Of a stretch of DNA of 64,000 nucleotides, positions 61,601-64,000 are shown piece after piece. The notes under the pieces are model-generated. The model saw only the letters and a program-made list of their open reading frames with translations. It ran no database searches and had not been told where the DNA came from. This stretch comes from JAJDXW01 sp965202895 (GTDB lineage: Bacteria; Pseudomonadota; Gammaproteobacteria; HK1): the NCBI GenBank assembly GCA_965202895.1, contig OZ241901.1:4464001-4528000 (forward strand). Direction: 5' to 3'. Positions within the stretch are counted from its first letter, which is position 1. Every line of letters starts with the position of its first letter. A program made the position numbers and the translations under genes.

Positions 61601-64000
61601 GGTCGTGGCGCCGGCCGCGATGGTCAGCTTCGTCCCCGACTGCGTGAAGTCCCCGCCCACCGCCGGCGGCACCGCCGCCGCGGCGACCGTGATCGTCGCC
61701 GCCGCGCTCGCCGTCCGGTCCAGGATCGCCGTCACCGTGGACCGCCCGCCAGTCTCCGGCACCGACCCCGGCGACAGCGACAGCCGCGCCCGCGGCGCCG
61801 GCACCACCCGCACCCATTCGGAGTACTCGAACTTCCCGTAGACACTGCTTCCGGTCGTCGATTGGTACAGGACGACGAGGAACACCACCCCGTCGTTGTC
61901 GATCATCGACTGCGTGAGCGAGATCGACGTGGGCTTGCTCCCGCTCGCGATCTGCGTGCAGGAATCCGGCACCTTCTCGGTCGCCTGCAGCCGGTTGGGC
62001 TGGATGGTCCCCTGGATGACGCTCCGGGTAACGCACGCATAGGAACGCAGGTTGCGCCAGTTGCTGCTGCGCGGGGAGTCCACCGTGAACGGCTGCGACC
62101 CCCGCTTGCCGACCAGCGACCCGGTGGTGACGTCCCACCCATACCCGATCCACCTGGGCCCGCGCCAGTGGGCGCCGACGGCCAGGGAGGGCTCGCCGTT
62201 GTCGCTGATCGTCAGCGTCCGCGGCGCCGGGGCGACGACCCCCCGCCCACCGGACGCCGTGCCGGTGACGGTCACCGTCAGGGCGCCCCCCCGGTCGTTG
62301 CCGACCCCCCTGATCGTCACCGACCCGCTCCGGGTGCTCCCGGCCGGAACGACCAGCCGGCGGCCGCTCAACGTGTAGTCCGAGACCAGCGCCGGCGGCG
62401 TCGGCACGGTGTCCACCGTGACCGTCACCGCTTCGCTCGACGGATGCGAGAGCACCGCCGACACGTCGCTCCGGCCGCCGTTCTCGCCGATGGTGGAGGC
62501 CGACAGCGACAGCGACACCGTGGGGAGGCCGTCGTCGTCGGGGATCGCCAGGGTCCGGCTGCGCGGATGCGCCACCGGCGCCCCGGACGCCGTGCCGGAG
62601 ACGATCACCGTCTTGTCCGGCGCGTCCGTGCGGTTCCCCACCGCGCTCACGGTCACCGCCCCCGTGCTCGCGGTCTCCCCCGCCGCGATGACCAGCCGGT
62701 GGCCGGTCAGCCGGAAGTCGCCGGGACCGGCGTTCGCCCCGGCCGCGGCCGAGACCGTCACCGTCACCGCCGCGCGCGCCCGCTTGTTCATCGTCGCCGT
62801 CACCACGGACGCGCCCCCCGACTCCGGGATCGAGGCCCGCGAGAGGTGCAGCGCCACCTGGGTCGCCACCCCCGGCAGGGTCACCGTCCCCGCGCCGCCG
62901 GACACCCCGAGCCCGAACCCGGTGAAGCTGCCGGTCGAGTCCGACGTGCTCTCCGCCACGCCGGGGAAGGTCGGGCGGCTCAGGGTGACGGTCAGATCCC
63001 GCGGGGCAGGCGTCCCGAACGCGGGGCTCGTCCGCAAGCCGGCGGGGATGGCCGCGGCGCCGGTCGAGCCGTCGCTCGCGGTCCAGGTCACCGACACCGC
63101 GAGCGGCGCGGCCTCGGCGATGCGCGCCCGCACCCGTCCCCGATGCCGCTCCGCCTCGACGTCGAGCGTGTAGAGCCCCCCGAGGTCGATGCGCCCCAGC
63201 CGGGTCAGGCCGTCGAACATCCCCGACGGCAGGGAGGTGAGCCGCACCGTCGAGAGATCGAGGCGCACCAGCGCCGCCATCTCGTCGAAGGGGCTCGCCG
63301 GCAGGGAGGTGAGGGTGGCGGCGCCGGTGATCTCCAGGTGCGTCACCCCGCTCAGCCCGTCGAAGTCTCCGTGCCTCAGCGAGGCGGGGCCGCTCACTTG
63401 CAGGCGGCCGGTGATGCCGGCGAGCTGCGCGGCGGTGACCCGGCACACCGACCCGCCCAGGCCGAGCCTGCTCCGGATCGCCGCCGCCACCTGCGGGGTC
63501 CGCGCGCAGACGTCCACGCCCCGCGACGCCGCCTCGGCTTCGGTGATGGTCAGCGTCGCGTCCGGCGGATTCGCCGCGCCGTTGCCGCCCGCGGCCGTGC
63601 CGGAGACGGTGACGGACTTGTCCGGACCGCCGACGCCGTCGTCGTTGGCGGTGATCGTCACCGTGCCGGCGCCGGTCGTCCGCCCCGCCGCGATGACCAG
63701 CCTCCTGGCGGCGCCCAGCGTGAAGTCGCCGGGCATCGCCGGCGGGACCGGGGCCGCGGCGACCCTCACCGTCACCGCCTGGCCGGATGGGCCGGAAAGC
63801 GTCGCCGTCACCGTCGAGACCCCGCCCGCCTCCGTGACCGACGAAGGCGACAGCACCAGCGCCAGCGTCGGCAGCGTCTCGTCCTCGGCGAGGGCGAGCG
63901 TGACCCCGGCGGGGCCGGCCACGCCGTTGCCGCCCGTCACCGCGGCCGAGACCGTCACCCGCCGGCCCGGCGCGTGGACGTCGTCATCGTTGGCCGTCAC
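43664..64000 (-). CDS. giant Ig-like/Calx-beta repeat autotransporter adhesin (3' part)
   Basis: The frame is open from the window edge for 6,778 codons; the N-terminus and signal peptide lie outside. From the edge: two Ig-like modules; an LRR insert (residues about 158-285); two modules; a unique insert (about 603-730); then a run of modules, roughly 50 in all. Most have a 114-residue period (TVALVLTPSSITETGGVSTV, ATLSG-SSEAVTVTV, LTIAAGSTTSAGEVTVTA, DKSVTVSGTAAGGNGV, ATLTLEDDE). Three canonical Calx-beta units of 121 residues lie at about 1648-2003. The C-terminal part has a putative Ig domain (FTVGEEQSQTLPAAEG, LSVDLGTRVLSGTPTE), a Gly/Ser linker, and a beta-barrel of about 378 residues beginning VTVWGSGEHRSL and ending LELRLSW, the outer-membrane terminal-aromatic signature. 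It is extremely Thr/Ser/Val/Ala-rich with almost no Cys. It is likely exported by type V secretion and surface-displayed as an adhesin. Confidence 0.88.
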   Translation of the reverse strand: MTANDDDVHAPGRRVTVSAAVTGGNGVAGPAGVTLALAEDETLPTLALVLSPSSVTEAGGVSTVTATLSGPSGQAVTVRVAAAPVPPAMPGDFTLGAARRLVIAAGRTTGAGTVTITANDDGVGGPDKSVTVSGTAAGGNGAANPPDATLTITEAEAASRGVDVCARTPQVAAAIRSRLGLGGSVCRVTAAQLAGITGRLQVSGPASLRHGDFDGLSGVTHLEITGAATLTSLPASPFDEMAALVRLDLSTVRLTSLPSGMFDGLTRLGRIDLGGLYTLDVEAERHRGRVRARIAEAAPLAVSVTWTASDGSTGAAAIPAGLRTSPAFGTPAPRDLTVTLSRPTFPGVAESTSDSTGSFTGFGLGVSGGAGTVTLPGVATQVALHLSRASIPESGGASVVTATMNKRARAAVTVTVSAAAGANAGPGDFRLTGHRLVIAAGETASTGAVTVSAVGNRTDAPDKTVIVSGTASGAPVAHPRSRTLAIPDDDGLPTVSLSLSASTIGENGGRSDVSAVLSHPSSEAVTVTVDTVPTPPALVSDYTLSGRRLVVPAGSTRSGSVTIRGVGNDRGGALTVTVTGTASGGRGVVAPAPRTLTISDNGEPSLAVGAHWRGPRWIGYGWDVTTGSLVGKRGSQPFTVDSPRSSNWRNLRSYACVTRSVIQGTIQPNRLQATEKVPDSCTQIASGSKPTSISLTQSMIDNDGVVFLVVLYQSTTGSSVYGKFEYSEWVRVVPAPRARLSLSPGSVPETGGRSTVTAILDRTASAAATITVAAAAVPPAVGGDFTQSGTKLTIAAGATTSTGTVTLTAVDDPGSTSDKRVSVSGTAAGGDVRSPPSATLIIANRTAPGAAPPSVSLLLSTGSVSESGGAATVTASLDRAAGAAVTVTVRASAVASTGAVAGDFTQAGTTLTIPAGATASRGTVTLTAVDDPVDAPDKEVVVSGAAAGGGAASPANRTLVIADDDETPRVVLSLSPGSVSESGGVSTVMATLDRRPSAAVTVTVAPSPAGDYTLGANSTLTFAAGRTTSTDTVTLTAVDDPTDAPDKAAPVSGAASSAGSVEAPASRALTITDDEAAPTATLSVADASIREDGGATTVGATLSHPSSAWTTVTVAAAPGAYTVGEDAAIVIAAGATANAADTVTVTAVDDATDAPDRTTRVTGSASNDQGVNAAVAGAPLLLVDDEAAPTVTLSVADASVREDGGATTVGATLSHPSSQWTTVTVAPVSGAYTVGEDAAIVIAAGATANAADTVAVTAVNEARRVADRRVTVGGTARNRQGAGTVTGAELTLVDAALAVTLRLSASSISEDGGVATVTAVLNGTSSEAVTLTVGAAAGANAVAADFVLSTATTLTVAAGRTTSTGEVTVRAAGTANDDVHEPDRSVTVSATAAGGHGLAAPSNAALTIAEDEALPTVTLVLTPSTIAEGGTGATTASTVTAELSGKSSEAVTVTVSAAAVSPAVAGDFTQSGTKLTIAAGATASTGTVTVTATDDTASEPHESVEVSGTASGGNGVAAPSAVTLTLEDDDAPTVTLVLDPTSVSEAGGVSTVTATLNRAATEATTITVSAAAGTGAAAGDFTQSGTTLTVAAGQMTSAGEVTVTAVDDTPPRDQPDKSVAVSATVTGGDGAVDPSGVTLTITDADDPPTVSISSPSVAEGAMGSTAALSFAVTLDAVSGKQVTVDYAEGTGGTAAAGTDYTALAAGTLTFAAGETSRSVAVTVAGDGTDEADETVVVTLSGPVNATLAVAAGQTADTGTGTITDDDGPPTVSISSPSVAEGAMGSTAVLSFAVTLDAVSGKQVTVDYAEGAGGTAAAGTDYTALAAGTLTFAAGETSRSVDVTVAGDATDEADETVVVTLSGPVNAALAVAAGQTADTGTGTITDDDAAPEVSISSPSVAEGAMGSTAVLSFAVTLDAVSGKQVTVDYAEGAGGTAAAGTDYTALAAGTLTFAAGETSRSVAVTVTGDDVDEADETVAVALSGPVNAALSSTAATGTGTITDDDTAAAALVLTPVSISEAGGVSTVNATLSLVSSEAVTLTVGAAAGANAVAADFVLSTAATLTVAAGRTTSTGEVTVRAAGTANDDVHEPDRSVTVSATAAGGHGLAAPSNATLTIAEDEALPTVTLVLTPSTIAEGGTGATTASTVTAELSGKSSEAVTVTVSAAAVSPAVAGDFTQSGTKLTIAAGATASTGTVTVTATDDTASEPHESVEVSGTASGGNGVAAPSAVTLTLEDDDAPTVTLVLDPTSVSEAGGVSTVTATLNRAATEATTITVSAAAGTGAAAGDFTQSGTTLTVAAGQMTSAGEVTVTAVDDTPPRDQPDKSVAVSATVTGGDGAVDPSGVTLTITDADDPPAVTLALSPAAVSENGGVSTVSAALSHPSSAATTVTVTAVSGFYTVGAGANATIVVAAGDTTSTDTAMVTAVDNPTDEPDRMATVTATAANAQAAADSQTVSVTGATLTLTDDETLPTVALALSDTSISETSGVSTVTATLSGPSSEAVTVTVAAVAGASTGAVSGDFALSTATKLTIAAGSTTSAGEVTVTANGNAVDAPNKSVTVSGTAAGGNGVVDPPDATLTLEDDDALPTVALVLTPSSITESGGISTVTATLSGPSSEAVTVTVAAAAVASTGAVSGDFSLSSTTTLTLAAGSTTSAGEVAVTANGNTVHSPNKSVTVSGTAAGGHGVSNPPNATLTLEDDETLPTVALALTPTSISETDGISTVTATLSGVSSEAVTVTVAAAAVASTGAVSGDFTLSTAATLTLAAGSTVSAGEVTVTANGNDVDAANKSVTVSGTAAGGNRVANPSNVTLTLTDDDTAGVSVSPATSTTNRLVTTESGGTATFTVVLDSEPTGDVELDVASSDTDEGTAAPAVLTFTSSDWSTAQTVTVTGVDDSPPAVDGNRDYTVSVTVDQTNTADAKYDTLTALTVYANNRDNEYGLAVGGVTGQATESGGTATFTVALRTQPSEAVTVSVTSRDEGEGRVSAGGGAPAASTALTFAAAAWNTAQTVTVTGVQDPVDDGTVAWNVRLDPSSGDGNYEGLSDVDVSVSTTDDDGPPTVTLALNPSSIAESGSGNVATVTARLSHPSGAATTVTVTAVAGAWTVGAGADAAIVIAAGDTTSTDTATVSAVDNTTDEPDRTPTVTGTVANDRAAADSTTMTVTGATLTITDDDPAPTAALALNPSSVSENGGVSTVTATLSNPSSQPSTVTVTPVSGSYTVGTDTTITIAAGSTTAASDTVLVTAVDDAIHQGSTGRSVTVTAALTNGQGAGAVPGAALTLTDEETLPTVALVLSSTSISETGGVSTVTATLSGPSSEAVTVTVAAAAGAGAVAGDFALSTAMTLTIAAGTTTSSGAVTLTANGNAVDSPNKSVTVSGTAAGGNGVVNPPNVTLTLEDDDALPTVALVLAPTSISETGGISTVTATLSGPSSAAVTVTVGAVAGTGAVAGDFALSTAKTLTIAAGSTTSSGAVTLTANGNAVDSPHKSVTVSGAAAGGNGVAAPLAVTLTLEDDETLPTVALVLTPSSITEEGGVSTVTATLTGKSSEAVTVTVGAAAGTGAVAADFALSAVKTLTIAAGSTTSSGAVTLTANGNAVDSPNKSVTVSGAAAGGNGVAAPSNATLTLEDDDALPTVALVLTPSSITEEGGVSTVTATLSGPSSEAVTVTVASSAGAGAVVDDFALSTATTLTLAAGATVSAGTVTVTANGNTVDSPDKSVTVSGTAAGGNGVANPPNVILALEDDETLPTVALVLTPSSISETGGISTVTATLSGPSSEAVTVTVGAAAGTGAVAADFTLSTAKTLTIAAGSTTSAGEVTVTANGNAVDSPDKSVTVSGTAAGGNGVAAPSNATLSLTDDDALPTVALALSASSISETGGVSTVTATLSGASSEAVTVTVGAAAGAGAVAADFTLSSAATLTIAAGATESAGLVTVTANGNAVDSPDKSVTVSGIAAGGNGVAAPSNATLTLEDDETLPTVALVLTPSSITETGGVSTVTATLSGASSEAVTVTVGAAAGTGAVAADFALSTATKLTIAAGSTTSVGAVAVTANGNTVHSPDKSVIVSGTSAGGNGVANPSDATLTLEDDETLPTVALILTPSSISETGGVSTVTATLSGTSSEAVTVTVGAAAGTGAVGGDFDLSTAKTLTIAAGSTTSAGEVTLTANGNAVDSPDKSVTISGTAAGGNGVVNPPDVTLTLTDDDALPTVALALSDTSISETGGVSTVTATLSGASSAAVTVTVAAAAGAGAVAADFTLSSAKTLTIAAGATESAGLVTVTANGNAVDSPDKSATISGTAAGGNGVAAPPDVTLTLEDDDARPTAALALSDTSITETNGVSTVTATLSGPSSEAVTVTVAAAAVASTGAVSGDFALSTAKTLTIAAGSTTSAGEVTLTANGNAVDAPNKSVTVSGTATGGNGVANPPNATLTLEDDDALPTVALVLTPSSITETGGISTVTATLSGPSSESVTVTVAAAAGTGAVSGDFALSAAKTLTIAAGSTTSAGAVTVTANGNTVHSPDKSVTVSGTSAGGNGVANPSVATLTLEDDETLPTVALILTPTSIPETNGVSTVAATLSGVSSEAVTVTVGAVAGTGAVAADFDLSTATTLTIAAGATTSAGAVTLTANGNAVDSPNKSVTVSGTSAGGNGVADPPNVTLTLTDDDALPTVALVLTPSTVGENGGISTVTATLSGKSSAAVTVTVAAAPVASTGAVAGDFALSTATTLTISAGATASAGLVTVTANDNTADEPDAQVRVSGTAAGGNGVTAPPAATLTIRDDEGPPTVTLVLTPSTIDESGTGSTAAVTATLNRTSSAATTVTVSALPVTSTGAAAGDYTLSSANTLTIAAGATTSSGTVTVAAVDDGTDAPNKQMTVSGTASNAQGVQSPIARTLTIADDDAAPDAALALSASSVSENGGVSTVTATLSRRSAQATTVTVQAVSGAFTVGSGAASRIVVAAGATSSADEVALTAVDNDVDAADRQVTVTATLSNGHGAGTVTGGGVALTLADDDTAGVAVSPATSTASRLVTTESGGTATFTVALESEPTGNVELDVASSDTDEGTAAPAVLTFTSSTWSTAQTVTVTGVDDSPPAADGSRDYTVTVTVDTANTVDSNYDALSALTVYAVNADNEYGLDVGSVSGQATEAGGTSTFTVALRTQPAEAVTVAVSSRDTGEGLVSAGGGAPAASTTLTFAAAAWNTAQTVTVTGVQDPVDDGTVAWDVRLDPSSGDGNYDGLTDVDVSVSTADDDGPPTVTLALNPASIAESGSGSTATVTARLSHPSGAATTVTVVSGTAWAVGTDAVIVIAAGATQAASDTATVVAANNPRDEPDRTGTVTATVTNARAAADSTTMPVTGAALTVRDDDFAPTAALSLNPGSVSENGGTSAVSATLSHLSSEATTVMVTAVSGAYTVGADNTITIAAGSTTAATDTATVTAVDDAVHQGSAGRRVTVTATLANGQGAGAVTGASLTLTDDETLPTVSLVLGPASISENGGASTVAARLSGPSSQPVTVTVGTAAVASTGAVAGDFTQTGTTLTIAAGSTASAGTVTVRGNDNAVDAANKQVAVSGTSAGGHGVANPSAATLTLTDDEATATATLVLTPRVILENGAVSTVTARLSHPTTEATTLTVSAAPVAPAVAGDFTQSATNTLTIAAGGTTSTGVVTVTAVDNTVASGRKRVAVSGTAAGGRGVANPSAATLTIRDDEFGLDESAVTGQATEDGGQATFTVALQTEPSAAVTVSVTSRDGDGLADESEGTVSPPSLVFTPGNWETAQTVTVTGVDDDVDDGDVAWKVRLDPSSADAGYDGLDPVDVGVSTTDNDAAPTVTLELDPSSISEAGEVSTVTATLSHPSSAETTVTVSVAPRPGAVEGDYMLSAANTLTIAARSTASAGTVTVTAVNNDVDAPDKTVTVSGTAQNGMGVGAVSSVTLTLTDDDEKGLAFSSAALVVAAGSSTTWTVKLTSEPTGDVTVAISSPDDAAGLTVDPARLAFTASDWDTAQTVTATAAAGAPGDAGGAASALRHTGSGGGYGGVEKALWVAGEEAAEIGTSGDTGTMTTSTYVMNGQPVTVMKAAGVPAGVTIRPLRPPTRPVTVTVTRLSDAEAAEAAGSGYGLGPAGSRVALDVSVFPALAASARLCLPVDGDLREAAAGREVFVLRGGKALVGSEQERGPDGRVLRVCAEVPSFSPFALGYPDSAPSFTAASLTLTFTVGEEQSQTLPAAEGGDGVGYLLTPEDEPPGLSVDLGTRVLSGTPTEVVTRSYAWTARDVDGPQQDAKLALTIEVRSNVKEARARLAAINRSILPEVSRASWSSAMDALSRRLGSAGGGSGGGSGASVGGLSGALAGFLQSNEPALEEGGASWKELWSGQSFAAGLGGGGEGESGGGGRSVTVWGSGEHRSLSREVPSLEWSGHLFAAHLGADAGFGSGFTGGLGVSWFESELEYTDRGGEEAVAGVHRSRMASVQPYVGWSSGSGSRLWGALGYGAGEVEIVDEALRERFGRQESGSGLLAVAAGGAWRVSPVGGAVRLDLKGEAQATRYEVEDNGDLIEGLSVRTKRLRVSAEGTRGYYVSSGGGRVRPSAEVGIRWDGGDGATGAGVEVGGGVSWSDAGGRLTVEARGRALAAHRSDLDEWGITGGMRLSPRANGRGLSLSVEPVWGSAGSGTARLWEEGMAGSRSPSGGRSGGAGLDAELGYGVGVFGGFGVGTPYLRYGQAPEGERRYGLGWRLAARPAGAFDLDLEAWRHESGPDRLEHGVSLELRLSW
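47520..48945 (-). repeat. five-module cassette, downstream copy
   Basis: Encodes the module series beginning VSPATSTASRLVTTESGG, then EYGLDVGSVSGQATEAGG, NPASIAESGSGSTATV, SLNPGSVSENGGTS and LGPASISENGG. The same series, in the same order and with clearly related DNA, is at 54115-55545. Boundaries are approximate. Confidence 0.65.
54115..55545 (-). repeat. five-module cassette, upstream copy
   Basis: Second copy of the series: VSPATSTTNRLVTTESGG, EYGLAVGGVTGQATESGG, NPSSIAESGSGNVATV, ALNPSSVSENGG and LSSTSISETGG. It is about 6.6 kb from the other copy, implying a block duplication followed by expansion of single modules between the copies. Confidence 0.65.
56930..57902 (-). repeat. 973-bp direct repeat, copy 1
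   Basis: Matches 59057-60029 at a constant offset of 2,127 bp. By eye only three substitutions are seen (near 57661, 57812 and 57876). It covers two full modules and part of a third (LTPSTIAEGG and LDPTSVSEAGG modules). This is a very recent duplication or ongoing gene conversion. Confidence 0.9.
57990..59056 (-). repeat. three tandem Calx-beta units (363-bp period)
   Basis: Each unit encodes SISSPSVAEGAMGSTA, GKQVTVDYAEG, GTDYTALAAGTLTFAAGETS and DEADETVVVTLSGPVNA, the Calx-beta consensus with its acidic Ca2+-binding positions (DY, E-DE). The period of 363 bp is seen from exact recurrences such as 58350 and 58713. The units are nearly identical to one another and differ in family type from the surrounding 114-residue modules. 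Confidence 0.88.
59057..60029 (-). repeat. 973-bp direct repeat, copy 2
   Basis: Partner of 56930-57902. The two copies flank the three Calx-beta units in direct orientation. Homologous recombination between them would delete or duplicate exactly one copy plus the Calx-beta block, in frame (2,127 bp = 709 codons). Confidence 0.9.
61810..62190 (-). other. unique domain inserted in the giant adhesin
   Basis: About 125 residues with ordinary composition, between two repeat modules: HWRGPRWIGYGWDVTTGSLV, FTVDSPRSSNWRNLRSYACV, QATEKVPDSCTQIAS, SLTQSMIDNDGVVFLVVLYQ and SVYGKFEYSEWVRVVP. It has two Cys (ACV, SCT), many aromatic residues and a beta-rich look. It may be a ligand-binding head in an otherwise stalk-like protein; family not recognised. 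Confidence 0.55.
63145..63530 (-). other. leucine-rich-repeat insert in the giant adhesin
   Basis: About 128 residues. A cap GVDVCARTPQVAAAIRSRLG with SVCRVTAAQLAGITG leads into LRRs: LRHGDFDGLSGVTHLEITG, LTSLPASPFDEMAALVRLDL, LTSLPSGMFDGLTRLGRIDL. This is the extracellular 'LPxGxFxGLxxLxxLxL' type, with a two-Cys N-terminal cap. It interrupts the Ig-like modules near the visible N-terminal end and may be a protein-binding head. Confidence 0.75.

Noticed and set aside
43697..63173. Very long plus-strand open frames opposite the giant adhesin (up to about 1,780 codons)
   Set aside because: They are antisense to a well-supported repeat protein. Their translations are Arg/Pro/His/Val low-complexity mirrors of the repeats and have no domain signal. 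Stop-poor antisense frames are expected from GC-rich codon use.

Overview
The window is uniformly GC-rich DNA from a proteobacterium, with dense genes in both orientations, one repeat-built giant gene and many small gene relics. The NuoA-N operon has the separate-subunit layout (nuoC and nuoD are not fused) and a short NuoB of the beta/gamma-proteobacterial type. It is preceded by a tRNA-Leu, the order seen in non-enteric gammaproteobacteria. The giant Calx-beta/autotransporter protein, Uma2 nuclease, PhyH and VOC genes resemble those of marine, often host-associated, gammaproteobacteria. That placement is inference, because no 16S rRNA is present.

Layout. 1-690: end of a YejE-type peptide ABC permease, with no yejF after it. 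1175-2975: a HicB antitoxin with a broken HicA toxin, a class I methyltransferase and a glutathione S-transferase relic. 3075-17700 (minus): complete complex I operon nuoABCDEFGHIJKLMN, with tRNA-Leu(GAG) just upstream. 18198-20794 (minus): a trypsin-fold protein whose catalytic Ser is Met, a REP-like hairpin region, and lipA. 20860-21143: an ATPase relic and a strong hairpin. 21543-23631: a VOC dioxygenase-like protein and an FAD aromatic hydroxylase, overlapping. 23821-24960 (minus): Uma2-family protein, then tRNA-Lys(CTT). 25555-26871 (minus): VOC and phytanoyl-CoA dioxygenase-like pair.

27327-37964: a block bracketed by two paralogous membrane-anchored coiled-coil genes. Inside lie uraH and the xanthine dehydrogenase genes xdhA, xdhB and xdhC, with the sulfate-activation genes cysD and cysNC placed between xdhA and xdhB. 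Purine catabolism and PAPS synthesis are thus interleaved.

38572-64000: two TMTC-like GT-C/TPR membrane proteins (tandem paralogues with a gene-conversion tract and a third relic), an IalB-like periplasmic protein between them, and the 3' 20 kb of a giant minus-strand gene. The visible 6,778 residues of that gene hold about 50 Ig-like/Calx-beta modules, an LRR insert and a C-terminal autotransporter barrel. In animals TMTC enzymes O-mannosylate cadherin beta-sandwich repeats. Two bacterial TMTC homologues beside a huge Thr/Ser-rich beta-sandwich adhesin therefore suggest a dedicated adhesin-glycosylation locus. This is the most interesting hypothesis in the window and is inference from gene neighbourhood.

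Small-scale structure includes a three-copy dispersed repeat of about 120-145 bp, several long perfect hairpins, a 54-bp tandem array inside one coiled-coil gene, and a 973-bp near-identical direct repeat flanking three Calx-beta units in the giant gene.
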